The notes: generated by a model not told the origin, from the letters alone. Numbered from the stretch's first letter, positions 52,130 to 61,002 are shown. The stretch is 64,000 bases of DNA from JBOEGW01 sp050633625 (GCA_050633625.1 JBOEGW010000011.1:372001-436000), one strand, 5' to 3'. Program-made: numbers and translations.

Positions 52130-52506
52130 AGCTCGCGGTGCACACCCGCACGCGCCGCCCGGCGGAGCCAATTCTGCCCATGATCAACGTGGTGTTTTTG
52201 CTACTCGTGTTTTTCCTCTTAACGGCGCGGCTCGCGCCCCCCACGCCTGTTGAGATTGACCCACCTCAAGCCGCCGGAGGGGCACAGGAAGGAGTCGCCG
52301 ACACACTCTATATCACTGCCGACGCAACAATTTATTTCGAAGGGGCAACGGGCCAAGATGCACTGGACCTTTTGGCGCAAGCAGAAGGGGAGGAAAGCCT
52401 TCGTCTTAACGTGGATCGGGGACTTTCAGGGCAAGAATTGGCACGTTTCTTGGCCAAAATCAAAACCGTGACATCCCGTGACCTTGAGCTAACGGTGACT
52501 CAGTAA
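52126..52506 (+). CDS. ExbD-like protein lacking the conserved Asp (ExbD2)
   Basis: 126 residues. Same plan as the previous gene, PMINVVFLLLVFFLLTARL, and a periplasmic domain with LYITADATIYFEGA and LRLNVDRGLSGQELARFLAKI. Position 21 is Asn (codon AAC, 52186-52188), where ExbD has the proton-carrying Asp, a one-base difference from GAC. All else is intact, and the frame is conserved. Its stop overlaps tonB by one base. Either a structural partner of ExbD in a heteromer or a decayed duplicate; the tight coupling favours the former. Confidence 0.9.
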   Translation: MKLAVHTRTRRPAEPILPMINVVFLLLVFFLLTARLAPPTPVEIDPPQAAGGAQEGVADTLYITADATIYFEGATGQDALDLLAQAEGEESLRLNVDRGLSGQELARFLAKIKTVTSRDLELTVTQ

Positions 52507-53369
52507 TGATGCGCGATACGTTCGAAATTATAGGCCTTTCCGCAGCCATCAGCCTGACAGCCTTAACCATCGTGCCGTCTCACGCGCGTGGAAATTTGGG
52601 TGCCCAGGATGCGCGAGGCGAAAGTACTGTCACCGTTCAAGCCGCAAACGCGTCCCTTTCTGCGATGGTCGAAAACTGGGAACGCCCGGCTGAGGACATG
52701 CGTGCGATGCAAGACCTTGCGGCTTTGTCACCAATGGTGCCGCCCGCGCCCGCCAGTCTTGAGTTTCCCAACCCAACTGAGGCAATGCTGAACGTGACGC
52801 CACCATCGTTCTTGCCGCTTCCTTCCGCGACCATGCCGATGGACCAAAATCCGCCGGAGACCAACGTTGATGCGCCCGCGCCTTTGCTCAGCCCGAAGTC
52901 GTCCATTCGCCCACCCAAGCGCCCTGATCCTAACGCGCCAAAGCCACCGCAGCCCTCCAGAAGCACGGCGAAAGCTGCGCCTGTTGCCTCCGCAGCCTCG
53001 CCAAGCCGTTCCCAGCAGCGTGCGGCCGGGTCAGGAAACGGGGCGCAAGCCGGGGAAGCGACCAAACCAAGCGCGCCATCCATGACCAAAGCGCGGCGCA
53101 ATGCTTTGATGTCGCAATGGGGCAACAGCATCCAAGCGCGTATCGCCCGGCGCGCACCGCGTGGCGCGGGAAAAGGGACGGCTGTTGTTCGTATCACTGT
53201 GTCCAGCACTGGCGCTTTGCAAAGTGCCAAGGTGTCCCGCTCATCGGGCAATCCGACAATTGACCGCCTCGCCCTTCAGGCTGTGCGTTCCGCTGGATCT
53301 TTTGGGGCCGCTCCAAAAGGAATTGCGCGCGGTTCATATAGTTTTTCGGTGCCGATCAAATCACGGTAA
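52506..53369 (+). CDS. tonB: TonB-like energy transducer
   Basis: 287 residues. N-terminal hydrophobic segment EIIGLSAAISLTALTIVPSH, a Pro/Ala/Ser-rich spacer (about residues 75-195; SSIRPPKRPDPNAPKPPQPS) spanning the periplasm, and a C-terminal TonB domain from about residue 205: ALMSQWGNSIQARIARRAPRG, GTAVVRITVSSTGALQSAKVSRSSGNP, LQAVRSAGSFG. In E. coli TonB a His lies inside the membrane segment (His20); here the only His follows its end. Last gene of the hmu operon; no strong terminator is visible downstream. Confidence 0.87.
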   Translation: MMRDTFEIIGLSAAISLTALTIVPSHARGNLGAQDARGESTVTVQAANASLSAMVENWERPAEDMRAMQDLAALSPMVPPAPASLEFPNPTEAMLNVTPPSFLPLPSATMPMDQNPPETNVDAPAPLLSPKSSIRPPKRPDPNAPKPPQPSRSTAKAAPVASAASPSRSQQRAAGSGNGAQAGEATKPSAPSMTKARRNALMSQWGNSIQARIARRAPRGAGKGTAVVRITVSSTGALQSAKVSRSSGNPTIDRLALQAVRSAGSFGAAPKGIARGSYSFSVPIKSR

Positions 53370-53390
53370 TCGGTCCGGCAATAGGGTGGT

Positions 53391-54278
53391 CTAGGGGATC
53401 AACAATGTGGGAAGGCGTTCAGGTGTGAGGTCGCTATCATATTCCATAAAGCTCACATCGCTCTGAAAGATATGGCGCACTGCTGCCATGATAGGTATAC
53501 GGATTTTGTCGGGCAAACTGGCCCAATCCGGTGCCTGTGCGACCCAGCGATAAGCGATGTCTCCGTATTCATCGCCGCGTTGGACTGCTGTTGCCAACAA
53601 GATCGACAATGCAACCGGATGCCCCCGTTCTGATGGCACATGAGAGGTGAGCTGTACGACTTCCAAAGGAAACCATGTATCGTCTGAGGGCAAAATGCAG
53701 CCATCTTCAAACACGACAGTCTTCAGCGCGTCAAAATGTTTGTCCGCGTCTGATCCGTAATCAGCGAGCGATATCGCGCGCAAGACCGCCTCATCCGCTG
53801 TACGGACAAATGCGCGCAATGGCTCAAGGACTTCCGCAACAGGCAGCGCAACGCAATCCTTTGCCTCTATGTCCTTCGCATCAAACAACCCAAACTGTAG
53901 AGCCTCGCGCGCGGCGTTCATCCAGATCGCACGGGCCTTGGCGGGGCCAGCGAGAAAGCTTGCACGCCATTCAGCCCAAACCAAACCTGCGCTATCGCTT
54001 TCTTCATGTGCGATCAAACAGGCGGCCAAATGGGTCGCCAACGCCATGTGTCGGGCGTGCATGTCCGCGTCATCATCCAACAACAGATCTTCAAGAAGAT
54101 AGCTCACCTGAGGCGCGTCGAGGACAAGGAGCGGTTCATTCAAGAATGTCTCTAACTCGGCCTGATAATCCTCTAGCGGGACCGCGCGCCCCTCCATCGC
54201 CGTCCTTAATTCGCGTAAAAATGGCCGCGCCAAACCCTTGAGGTCCGCCGCGGCCTGAATGGGCCGAAATCGCCACAT
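53391..54278 (-). CDS. Hypothetical protein, soluble
   Basis: 295 residues from ATG 54278 (MWRFRPIQAAADLKG); the longer frame to 54356 runs into dapD. Acidic, no membrane segment. Sections such as FLNEPLLVLDAPQVSYLLEDLLLDDDADMHARHM, LVWAEWRASFLAGP, ISLADYGSDADKHFDALKTVVFEDG and GHPVALSILLATAVQRGDEYGDIAYRWVAQ suggest mostly alpha-helical repeats, but I recognise no domain. Downstream of dapD by 28 bases on the same strand. No function can be given. Confidence 0.62.
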   Translation of the reverse strand: MWRFRPIQAAADLKGLARPFLRELRTAMEGRAVPLEDYQAELETFLNEPLLVLDAPQVSYLLEDLLLDDDADMHARHMALATHLAACLIAHEESDSAGLVWAEWRASFLAGPAKARAIWMNAAREALQFGLFDAKDIEAKDCVALPVAEVLEPLRAFVRTADEAVLRAISLADYGSDADKHFDALKTVVFEDGCILPSDDTWFPLEVVQLTSHVPSERGHPVALSILLATAVQRGDEYGDIAYRWVAQAPDWASLPDKIRIPIMAAVRHIFQSDVSFMEYDSDLTPERLPTLLIP

Positions 54279-54306
54279 TATGTCTGGGGGATTCCCCACA
54301 ATCACA

Positions 54307-55134
54307 TCAGTCGCGCAATAATTCGTTGATACCGGTTTTGGATCGCGTACGCTCATCCACGCGTTTCACGATCACTGCACAATAGAGGTTCACGCCATTC
54401 TTGGATGGCATCGACCCAGCAACGACAACCGAATAGGGCGGCACTTCGCCGTAGAACACTTCGCCTGTGTCGCGATCCAAGATCTTCGTCGACTGGCCGA
54501 TGAACACGCCCATCCCAAGCACGGACCCTTCGCGCACAATGCAGCCTTCGACCACTTCGGAGCGCGCCCCGATAAAGCAGTTGTCCTCAATAATGGTCGG
54601 CCCGGCCTGCATCGGCTCAAGTACGCCACCAATCCCAACGCCGCCTGACAAATGCACGTTCTTGCCGATTTGCGCGCAGGAGCCAACAGTGGCCCAAGTG
54701 TCAACCATTGTGCCCTCATCGACGTAAGCGCCAAGGTTCACAAAGGATGGCATCAAGACAACGCCCGGCGCGATAAACGCCGACTTGCGCACCACGGCGT
54801 TTGGCACAGCGCGAAACCCAGCCGCGCCAAACTCCTCAGCGCCCCAACCAGCAAACTTGCTGTCAACTTTGTCCCACCAGCCGGACCCCTGTGGTCCACC
54901 CGATTGGAACTCCATGTCTTTGATGCGGAACCCAAGCAGAACCGCCTTCTTGGCCCATTGGTTCACGTGCCAATCATCATTCTCCATCTTTTCGGCAACC
55001 CGCAACACGCCGCTGTCCAGCGCGTTCAACGTGTCCTCAATCGCCTCGCGTGCTTCGCCCGTTGAGGCGGGCGTGATGGTGTCGCGCGCGTCCCACGCGG
55101 CTTCGATGGCGGTCTCAAGTTGTGCGTTAGACAT
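54307..55134 (-). CDS. dapD: 2,3,4,5-tetrahydropyridine-2,6-dicarboxylate N-succinyltransferase
   Basis: Uses succinyl-CoA to acylate tetrahydrodipicolinate in lysine and peptidoglycan synthesis. 275 residues from ATG 55134 (MSNAQLETAIEAAWDARD). The left-handed beta-helix hexapeptide region runs from about residue 105 (AFIAPGVVLMPSFVNLGAYVDEGT, MVDTWATVGSCAQIGKNVHL, GGVGIGGVLEP) to the CoA-binding VFIGQSTKILDRDTGEV end. The next gene, 53391-54278, follows directly. dapE of the same pathway is 16 kb away. Confidence 0.96.
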   Translation of the reverse strand: MSNAQLETAIEAAWDARDTITPASTGEAREAIEDTLNALDSGVLRVAEKMENDDWHVNQWAKKAVLLGFRIKDMEFQSGGPQGSGWWDKVDSKFAGWGAEEFGAAGFRAVPNAVVRKSAFIAPGVVLMPSFVNLGAYVDEGTMVDTWATVGSCAQIGKNVHLSGGVGIGGVLEPMQAGPTIIEDNCFIGARSEVVEGCIVREGSVLGMGVFIGQSTKILDRDTGEVFYGEVPPYSVVVAGSMPSKNGVNLYCAVIVKRVDERTRSKTGINELLRD

Positions 55135-55222
55135 GTTGTCTCCCCGAAATTGGTTCAGTCTCCTGTTCTCCACGGCTATAAGCGCAGAAACGACGCCGCG
55201 CAATGCGACAGGAGCCACAGAC

Positions 55223-56071
55223 ATGACCGACGAAACGCGTACCCACCCCTTCCGTCACTCAATCGAGGACCGGGAAGCCAGCCATCACATTCCAGACACG
55301 CCACAAACGCGCAGCCCCACATATAAGCTCGCCTTTGATGACCTCGATTTCCTTACGCGCGACGAGCTGCGCCCCCTGCGCTTGCAACTCGAACTGATGA
55401 AGCCCGAACTCGCGTTGCAGGAAGCTGGGATTGAGAGCACAGTTGTTATGTTTGGCGGCGCGCGTATCCCAGAGCCGTCCAAAAAGGACAGCGCTCGCAC
55501 CAAGACACTGTCGGATTTGTCCAGGTATTACGACGAAGCCCAAGAATTCGCGCGCCTTATCACCGAGAAGTCCATGGCCAATGGGCATAAGGAGAATGTC
55601 GTTGTCACGGGCGGTGGTCCCGGCGTGATGGAAGCCGGATCGCGCGGTGCAGCCGAGGCGGGGGGTGTGTCCATCGGCCTCAATATCGTGCTTCCACATG
55701 AACAAGCGCCAAACGAATTTGTCACCCCTGAACTCTGTTTCAACTTTCACTATTTTGCCGTGCGCAAGATGCATTTCTTGATGCGCGCTGCCGCGGTTGT
55801 TGGGTTTCCGGGCGGGTTTGGCACACTTGACGAGCTGTTTGAATGCCTGACTCTCATCCAAACAGGCCGGATGCAAAAGGTGCCTGTGCTGTTGTTTGGC
55901 CGCGCATTCTGGGAAAAAATCATCAACTGGGAAGCGCTCGCAGATGCGGGAACGATCTCGGCGGAGGATCTCGATCTTTTCAAGTTCGTCGAAACCGCCG
56001 CAGAAGCCGTGGAGGCTCTGGAGACCTGGGAAGGCAAAGGCGAAAAGCGTGGCAACCTCCCCGGACGTTGA
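55223..56071 (+). CDS. LOG-family protein (long form)
   Basis: 282 residues from ATG 55223 with AGGAGCC upstream. The LOG core starts around residue 70: TVVMFGGARIPEPSKKDSA, NVVVTGGGPGVMEAGSRGAAEAGG and the signature PGGFGTLDELFECLTL. Members act as cytokinin riboside 5'-monophosphate phosphoribohydrolases or as nucleotide-processing (PpnN-like) hydrolases; substrate here unknown. An N-terminal region of about 70 residues (FRHSIEDREASHHIPDTP...) is not in the short LOG proteins. The following gene begins 23 bases before its stop. Confidence 0.88.
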   Translation: MTDETRTHPFRHSIEDREASHHIPDTPQTRSPTYKLAFDDLDFLTRDELRPLRLQLELMKPELALQEAGIESTVVMFGGARIPEPSKKDSARTKTLSDLSRYYDEAQEFARLITEKSMANGHKENVVVTGGGPGVMEAGSRGAAEAGGVSIGLNIVLPHEQAPNEFVTPELCFNFHYFAVRKMHFLMRAAAVVGFPGGFGTLDELFECLTLIQTGRMQKVPVLLFGRAFWEKIINWEALADAGTISAEDLDLFKFVETAAEAVEALETWEGKGEKRGNLPGR

Positions 56072-56843
56072 TCTCGCGCGTCTTTGGGCCGATGTTGTCG
56101 CGCCCAATGCAACGTGGAAGCCGTTTTCCGGCGGTAATACTAACGCGCTTTGGCGGGTCGGTGATGTCGTCATTAAGCGGTTTGTGCCTGGGGCAGAAAC
56201 GCCGCTTTTCGGCAATGACCCGGCTGCCGAGGCGCTTGCCCTTAGTGCGCTCAAAGGCACCGGTTTAGCCCCCGATCTAATTGATGTGCGGGGCGAGAGC
56301 CTCGCTTACGCTCATATTGAGGGCCAACCGTGGAGGCGCGGCGATGGTGTCGCCTGTGTGGCGCGCGTTTTGTCCCAGCTTCACAAGGTGAAGCCGCCAG
56401 CAGGTTTGCCCCGCGCCGCGATGGGGGCCGCGCACCTCACGAAGCAAACTCTGGCTCTTGGCGAAACCGCACCAGAAACACCAAGTTTAGCCAAAATAGA
56501 CCCTGTTTTTCTACATGGTGACGCCACCGCCAGCAATGCGCTCGTTCGCGATGGAACCGTCATTTTTATCGACTGGCAGTGCCCCGCACTTGGCGATCCT
56601 TGTGATGATATTGCTGTATTTCTCTCGCCCGCGATGCAGGTTGTTTCGGGAAATGAACCGCTTGAGAAGGGCGATATTGAAGCCTTCTTGGAGGCCTATG
56701 ATGACCCCAAAGTCACAACCCGCTATCGGAGTCTTGCGCCGCTATATCGCGCCCGCATGAGCGCCTATTGCAAGTGGCGCGCGGCGCGTGGGGACGCTGG
56801 GTATTCAAAGGCCGCAATGGCGGAAATTACAGCAGGCGCGTGA
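56049..56843 (+). CDS. APH-family phosphotransferase (aminoglycoside/choline/thiamine kinase-like)
   Basis: About 264 residues from GTG 56049, inside the LOG gene; the start is uncertain, since longer in-frame extension runs across LOG text. APH kinase marks: PFSGGNTNALWRVGDVVIKRF (nucleotide loop and Lys), VLSQLHKVKPP, then the Brenner motif VFLHGDATASNALV and FIDWQCPALGDPCDDIAVFL. This suits thiamine or choline kinases, possibly NMP/aminoglycoside-like small-molecule kinases; no specific substrate. Overlaps ubiB by 17 bases in convergent orientation. Confidence 0.84.
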   Translation: MATSPDVDLARLWADVVAPNATWKPFSGGNTNALWRVGDVVIKRFVPGAETPLFGNDPAAEALALSALKGTGLAPDLIDVRGESLAYAHIEGQPWRRGDGVACVARVLSQLHKVKPPAGLPRAAMGAAHLTKQTLALGETAPETPSLAKIDPVFLHGDATASNALVRDGTVIFIDWQCPALGDPCDDIAVFLSPAMQVVSGNEPLEKGDIEAFLEAYDDPKVTTRYRSLAPLYRARMSAYCKWRAARGDAGYSKAAMAEITAGA

Positions 56844-58356
56844 GCGCCATGGCAGCCAATGCGATCACCCCGCCAAGCCCGACATAGCCGACCACGCGCA
56901 ATGGGCGCGCGCGATCCACGGCAGGAAGTCCTTGCGATTGCTTGATCAAAGCTGCTTCGGCCAATTCTGGCAAACGCGGCCCAAACCGCGACAGCACTTT
57001 CAACGTCTGGATCAAATCGTTCATGATGGCTTTCGGGCCAATACTGTCAGTGATATAGCGCTCGACAATTGGATGGGCCACATCCCAGATATTGATTTGG
57101 GGATTGAGGGACCGCGCGACCCCTTCCACGATAACCATCGTCCGTTGCAAATGGATCAGCTCGGTGCGCGTTTCCATTCCAAACCGTTCTGTGACTTCAA
57201 AGAGATAAGCCAATAAGCGCGCCATAGAAATCCGAGTGGCGTCCATGCCGAAAATCGGCTCACCAACGGCGCGGATGGCGCGCGCAAATTCCTCTTGATC
57301 GCGATCCGACGGAACATACCCGGCCTCAAAATGCACCCGCGCCACCCGCGCGTAATCGCGTTTGATGAACCCGTATAGAATTTCCGCATAGACCCTTCGG
57401 GTGTACTCATCAATCCGCCCCATAATGCCAAAATCAATCGCGATAATGTCACCATTCGGTGCGAACTTTAGGTTGCCTTGGTGCATATCCCCATGAAACA
57501 GCCCGTCCCGCAACGCATGACTCAAGAACAAGGCCAAAACCCGTTCTCCCAATGCTGACATGTCCAAGCCAGACTCGCGGATTTTGTCCAGATCGTTGGC
57601 AGCAAGGCCCTCCGCCCAATCCAGTGTCATGACCCGGCGCGACGAGAGCGACCATAGCACTTCGGGCACCATGAAACCTGCGTCATCTTTGGTGTTTTCC
57701 GCGAACTCAGAGGCAGATGAGCATTCAAGGCGCAAATCCAGCTCGCCTTGAACCACGCCTTCGAAATGCGCAACCACATCAGAAGGGCGCAAGCGCCGCG
57801 TCGATGGCGCGAACAACTCAATGGTATGCGCAATGAAGTGAAACGCGTCGAGATCACGCCGAAAGGCTTTTTCGATACCGGGACGCAGCACCTTGACCGC
57901 CACATCGCGCCCGTCATGCGCCAAAGTCGCCCGGTGGACCTGCGCGATAGATGCCGCAGCGATCGGGTCGGAAAACGTCGAAAACGCCTCATCAACTTTG
58001 ATGCCCAATTCCTTTTCGATCGTTTTGATCGCTTGGCTCTTGGGAAAGGGGTCAAGCTGGTCTTGGAGGTAGGTCAGCTGTTTCGCCATCTCCTTTCCCA
58101 CCACATCAGGGCGCGTTGACATGATTTGCCCGAATTTCACATAGGCAGGGCCGAGCGCTGTGATCGCACGGGTGATCGGCGGGAGGTTCTTGTCGCCCTT
58201 AAAACCGAACAACACAGCCGGATAGGAAATCAAGCGCGCCGCCACATGCACAACGGGCGGCGCATCCATCACCTTGAGCACTTCGCCAAGCGCACCTGTT
58301 CGCGCAAAAGTCGCGCCTGTGCGGATCAGCCGGAAGATATTAATTGGCCCGCGCAT
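56827..58356 (-). CDS. ubiB: Ubiquinone biosynthesis protein UbiB
   Basis: ADCK/UbiB atypical kinase-like ATPase needed for ubiquinone assembly at the membrane. 509 residues from ATG 58356, sharing one base with the ubiE stop (TGATG). Family features: GPAYVKFGQIMSTRPDVVGKEM (KxGQ-type motif), the Ala-rich AAASIAQVHRA loop replacing the Gly loop of kinases, VAVKVLRPG, GLFHGDMHQGNLKF, IIAIDFGIMGRID. One C-terminal membrane segment (LGGVIALAAMALTRLL). Translation coupled to ubiE. Confidence 0.95.
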   Translation of the reverse strand: MRGPINIFRLIRTGATFARTGALGEVLKVMDAPPVVHVAARLISYPAVLFGFKGDKNLPPITRAITALGPAYVKFGQIMSTRPDVVGKEMAKQLTYLQDQLDPFPKSQAIKTIEKELGIKVDEAFSTFSDPIAAASIAQVHRATLAHDGRDVAVKVLRPGIEKAFRRDLDAFHFIAHTIELFAPSTRRLRPSDVVAHFEGVVQGELDLRLECSSASEFAENTKDDAGFMVPEVLWSLSSRRVMTLDWAEGLAANDLDKIRESGLDMSALGERVLALFLSHALRDGLFHGDMHQGNLKFAPNGDIIAIDFGIMGRIDEYTRRVYAEILYGFIKRDYARVARVHFEAGYVPSDRDQEEFARAIRAVGEPIFGMDATRISMARLLAYLFEVTERFGMETRTELIHLQRTMVIVEGVARSLNPQINIWDVAHPIVERYITDSIGPKAIMNDLIQTLKVLSRFGPRLPELAEAALIKQSQGLPAVDRARPLRVVGYVGLGGVIALAAMALTRLL

Positions 58357-59105
58357 CAGATTTTCCAACCCGAATGCAGCGCTGCGATCCCCATCGACAG
58401 GTTGCGATATTTGACATTCTCAAATCCTGCGGCGCGGATCATCCCCGCGAAACTGTCTTGGTCAGGGAATTTGCGGATGCTTTCCACGAGGTACTGATAA
58501 CTCTCGCTGTCATTCGCGATCGCTTTTCCAAGTTTCGGGATGACGTTGAAAGAATAGGCATCATAGACCTTTTGCATGAGATCATTAGGAATTTGGCTGA
58601 ATTCCAGCACCATCAACCGTCCACCGGGCCGCAGCACCCGAAACGCCTCGTTGAGCGCGTCTTGAACGCGGGTCACATTTCGGATGCCAAAGCTGACAGT
58701 GTAAACGTCAAAGCTATTGTTGGGGAAAGGCAGCGCCATTGCATCGCCCACAACCCAATCCAGCGCCGCCGCCTTTTGTGCCGCTTCTGCGCGTTTGCGT
58801 CCTTCAACAAGCATGGATTCCGTCATATCCAAGACAACGGCCTCAGCACCGGGCGCGCGGTCAAGAAAGCGGAAGGAAATATCGCCCGTCCCGCCAGCGA
58901 CATCGAGCAACTTCTGCCCATTGCGCGGCGCGAGCCAATCCATCATCGCATCCTTCCAGACCCGGTGAATCCCCATCGACATGGCGTCATTCATGATGTC
59001 GTATTTGGAGGCCACGTTGGTAAAAACCCCATGGACCATTCCGGCCTTTTGGTCCTCATCGACGGTTTGAAACCCAAAATGGGTGGTTTTGGTCTCGCTG
59101 GTCAT
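58356..59105 (-). CDS. ubiE: Ubiquinone/menaquinone C-methyltransferase UbiE
   Basis: SAM-dependent C-methyltransferase of ubiquinone synthesis. 249 residues from ATG 59105. The family signature appears as GMVHGVFTNVASKYDIMNDA; SAM motif I LLDVAGGTGDISFRF; IRNVTRVQDALNEAFRVLRPGG and LEFSQIP. ubiB follows with a one-base overlap. The window therefore has three ubiquinone genes: ubiG at its left end, ubiB and ubiE here. Confidence 0.96.
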   Translation of the reverse strand: MTSETKTTHFGFQTVDEDQKAGMVHGVFTNVASKYDIMNDAMSMGIHRVWKDAMMDWLAPRNGQKLLDVAGGTGDISFRFLDRAPGAEAVVLDMTESMLVEGRKRAEAAQKAAALDWVVGDAMALPFPNNSFDVYTVSFGIRNVTRVQDALNEAFRVLRPGGRLMVLEFSQIPNDLMQKVYDAYSFNVIPKLGKAIANDSESYQYLVESIRKFPDQDSFAGMIRAAGFENVKYRNLSMGIAALHSGWKI

Positions 59106-59268
59106 GGCGTGCCTCTTTTTCCGTTGGCTTTGGGATATACCGGACAGGCGAGAGGGGCAAATCCTCAATTGTCGCGGTCGCTCGCACGGGTGCCTTCACA
59201 AAGATGGGCTGTCCACGAGTTCATTATTGGTTAACCTCTGCGCCAACAGAGCCGCAATTGGAGCCATC

Positions 59269-60120
59269 ATGCCTGAACTACCCGAAGTTGAGACCGTGCG
59301 CCGGGGGCTTGCGCCAGTGATGGAAGGGGCTGTGATTGTCCGTGCAGATATCCGCCGCCCCGATTTACGCTGGCCTTTTCCGCCCAATATGAGCGAACGC
59401 CTCACCGGAGCCAAAGTTGAAAGGCTCCGGCGCCGATCAAAGTACATTTTGGCCGATCTCGACACCGGGGAAACATTGTTGATCCATTTGGGCATGTCAG
59501 GACGCATGCTCATCTCAGGCGCGGCAACTGGCAACTTTCACCACGATCACCCAACGCCAGAAAAACACGACCATGTTGTGTTGGATATGGCGAATGGTGC
59601 GCGCATAACCTTCAATGATCCGCGCCGCTTTGGGGCAATGGACTTGCTGCGCACCGACAATGAAGCAACCCATAAGCTGATCCAAGTGCTCGGCCCGGAA
59701 CCACTGGGAAATGCCTTCAACGAGGACTACCTGATTAAGGCGCTCAAAGGGAAAGGCTCGCCCATCAAGACAGCCCTATTGGATCAGGGAATCATTGCTG
59801 GTCTTGGCAATATTTATGTCTGCGAAGTGTTGTTTCGTGCAGGGATCAACCCAAAACGCAAAGCCGGGCAGATCAGCGCGGCGCGCCTCAAATCCATGGT
59901 GCCCATCATACGGGACGTATTGACCGAAGCCATTGCGGCGGGAGGGTCAAGCCTCAAGGATTTTCGCCAAGCGGACGGGGACTTAGGCTATTTTCAGCAC
60001 GCTTTCAAAGCCTATGGTCGCGAAGGCGAACCCTGTGTCAACGAAGGGTGTAACGGCGGAATTGAGCGCATTGTTCAAGGCGGGCGTTCTACCTTCTATT
60101 GCCCCCAATGTCAGAGATGA
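59269..60120 (+). CDS. mutM: Formamidopyrimidine-DNA glycosylase
   Basis: Bifunctional DNA glycosylase/AP lyase that removes 8-oxoguanine and FaPy lesions. 283 residues from ATG 59269. N-terminal PELPEVETVRRGLAPVMEG with the catalytic Pro and Glu, SKYILADLDTG, the HLGMSGRM loop, DPRRFGAMDL and, at the C-terminus, the zinc finger CVNEGCNGGIERIVQGGRST and FYCPQCQ. In Rhodobacteraceae mutM, an enoyl-CoA hydratase and rpsT usually precede dnaA. Confidence 0.96.
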   Translation: MPELPEVETVRRGLAPVMEGAVIVRADIRRPDLRWPFPPNMSERLTGAKVERLRRRSKYILADLDTGETLLIHLGMSGRMLISGAATGNFHHDHPTPEKHDHVVLDMANGARITFNDPRRFGAMDLLRTDNEATHKLIQVLGPEPLGNAFNEDYLIKALKGKGSPIKTALLDQGIIAGLGNIYVCEVLFRAGINPKRKAGQISAARLKSMVPIIRDVLTEAIAAGGSSLKDFRQADGDLGYFQHAFKAYGREGEPCVNEGCNGGIERIVQGGRSTFYCPQCQR

Positions 60121-60187
60121 CTTGATCCTAGGCGCGCGACTCGCATAGGTGTTTGCCTTATGGATAATGCAAGGAACCCATAGCCCC

Positions 60188-60964
60188 ATGGCCTATGAAA
60201 ATATCATCGTCGCGGTTGAAGACCATATTTGCACGATCAAACTCAACCGACCCGATGCCCTAAACGCTCTGAATATTGAACTATTGCAAGAGCTTGGCTG
60301 CGCATTGGCAGAAGCGCAGAAAAACGACAAAGTCCGTTGCTGCATCATCACCGGGTCCGAAAAGGCGTTTGCGGCCGGGGCGGACATTAAGATGATGAGC
60401 GACAAGAGCTTCGTCGACGTCTTCGCAGGCGATTTGTTCACGCAAGAGGAACAAGCGATTGTACGGTTTCGTAAGCCGATCATCGCCGCTGTGTCTGGCT
60501 ATGCGCTGGGTGGGGGCTGTGAACTTGCGATGATGTGCGACTTCATTATCGCCGCGGACACGGCGAAATTTGGTCAACCCGAAGTGAACCTCGGCGTCAT
60601 GGCCGGAATGGGCGGCACCCAGCGGTTGACCCGCCTTGTTGGGCGCGCCAAAGCGATGGACATGAACCTGACTGGCCGGTTTATGGACGCTGAAGAGGCG
60701 GAGCGATCCGGCTTGGTGAGCCGCGTTGTACCGTGCAAAAAACTGATGGACGAAGCGACAAGTGCAGCGAAGAAAATCGCAGAGAAGTCGATGATTTCCG
60801 TTATGGCAATTAAGGAATGCGTGAATCGCGCTGAGCAGTTGCCAATGTCTGAAGCGATTCTTTTTGAGCGCCGTGTGTTCCATTCGCTGTTCGCAACCGA
60901 AGACCAAAAAGAAGGTATGGCCGCCTTCATGGACAAGCGCGAGCCGCAATTCCGCGACAAGTAA
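60188..60964 (+). CDS. Enoyl-CoA hydratase
   Basis: Crotonase family, hydrates trans-2-enoyl-CoA in fatty-acid oxidation. 258 residues from ATG 60188. AFAAGADIKMM is the oxyanion-hole segment; the two catalytic glutamates are in YALGGGCELAMMCDFIIAA and FGQPEVNLGVMAGMGGTQRL. The C-terminal EKSMISVMAIKECVNRAEQL follows. 67 bases after mutM. Chain-length preference cannot be told. Confidence 0.94.
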   Translation: MAYENIIVAVEDHICTIKLNRPDALNALNIELLQELGCALAEAQKNDKVRCCIITGSEKAFAAGADIKMMSDKSFVDVFAGDLFTQEEQAIVRFRKPIIAAVSGYALGGGCELAMMCDFIIAADTAKFGQPEVNLGVMAGMGGTQRLTRLVGRAKAMDMNLTGRFMDAEEAERSGLVSRVVPCKKLMDEATSAAKKIAEKSMISVMAIKECVNRAEQLPMSEAILFERRVFHSLFATEDQKEGMAAFMDKREPQFRDK

Positions 60965-60967
60965 TGC

Positions 60968-61002
60968 ACAAAAAAACGGAGCCAACCGGCCCCGTTCTTT
61001 TG
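60968..61002. terminator. Bidirectional terminator between the enoyl-CoA hydratase and helicase genes
   Basis: AACGGAGCC (60975-60983) and GGCCCCGTT (60988-60996) pair around loop AACC. A run of seven A residues on the left gives a T-tract on the minus strand; TTCTTTTGT follows on the plus strand. It therefore can serve the minus-strand helicase and the plus-strand hydratase genes. Confidence 0.85.
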
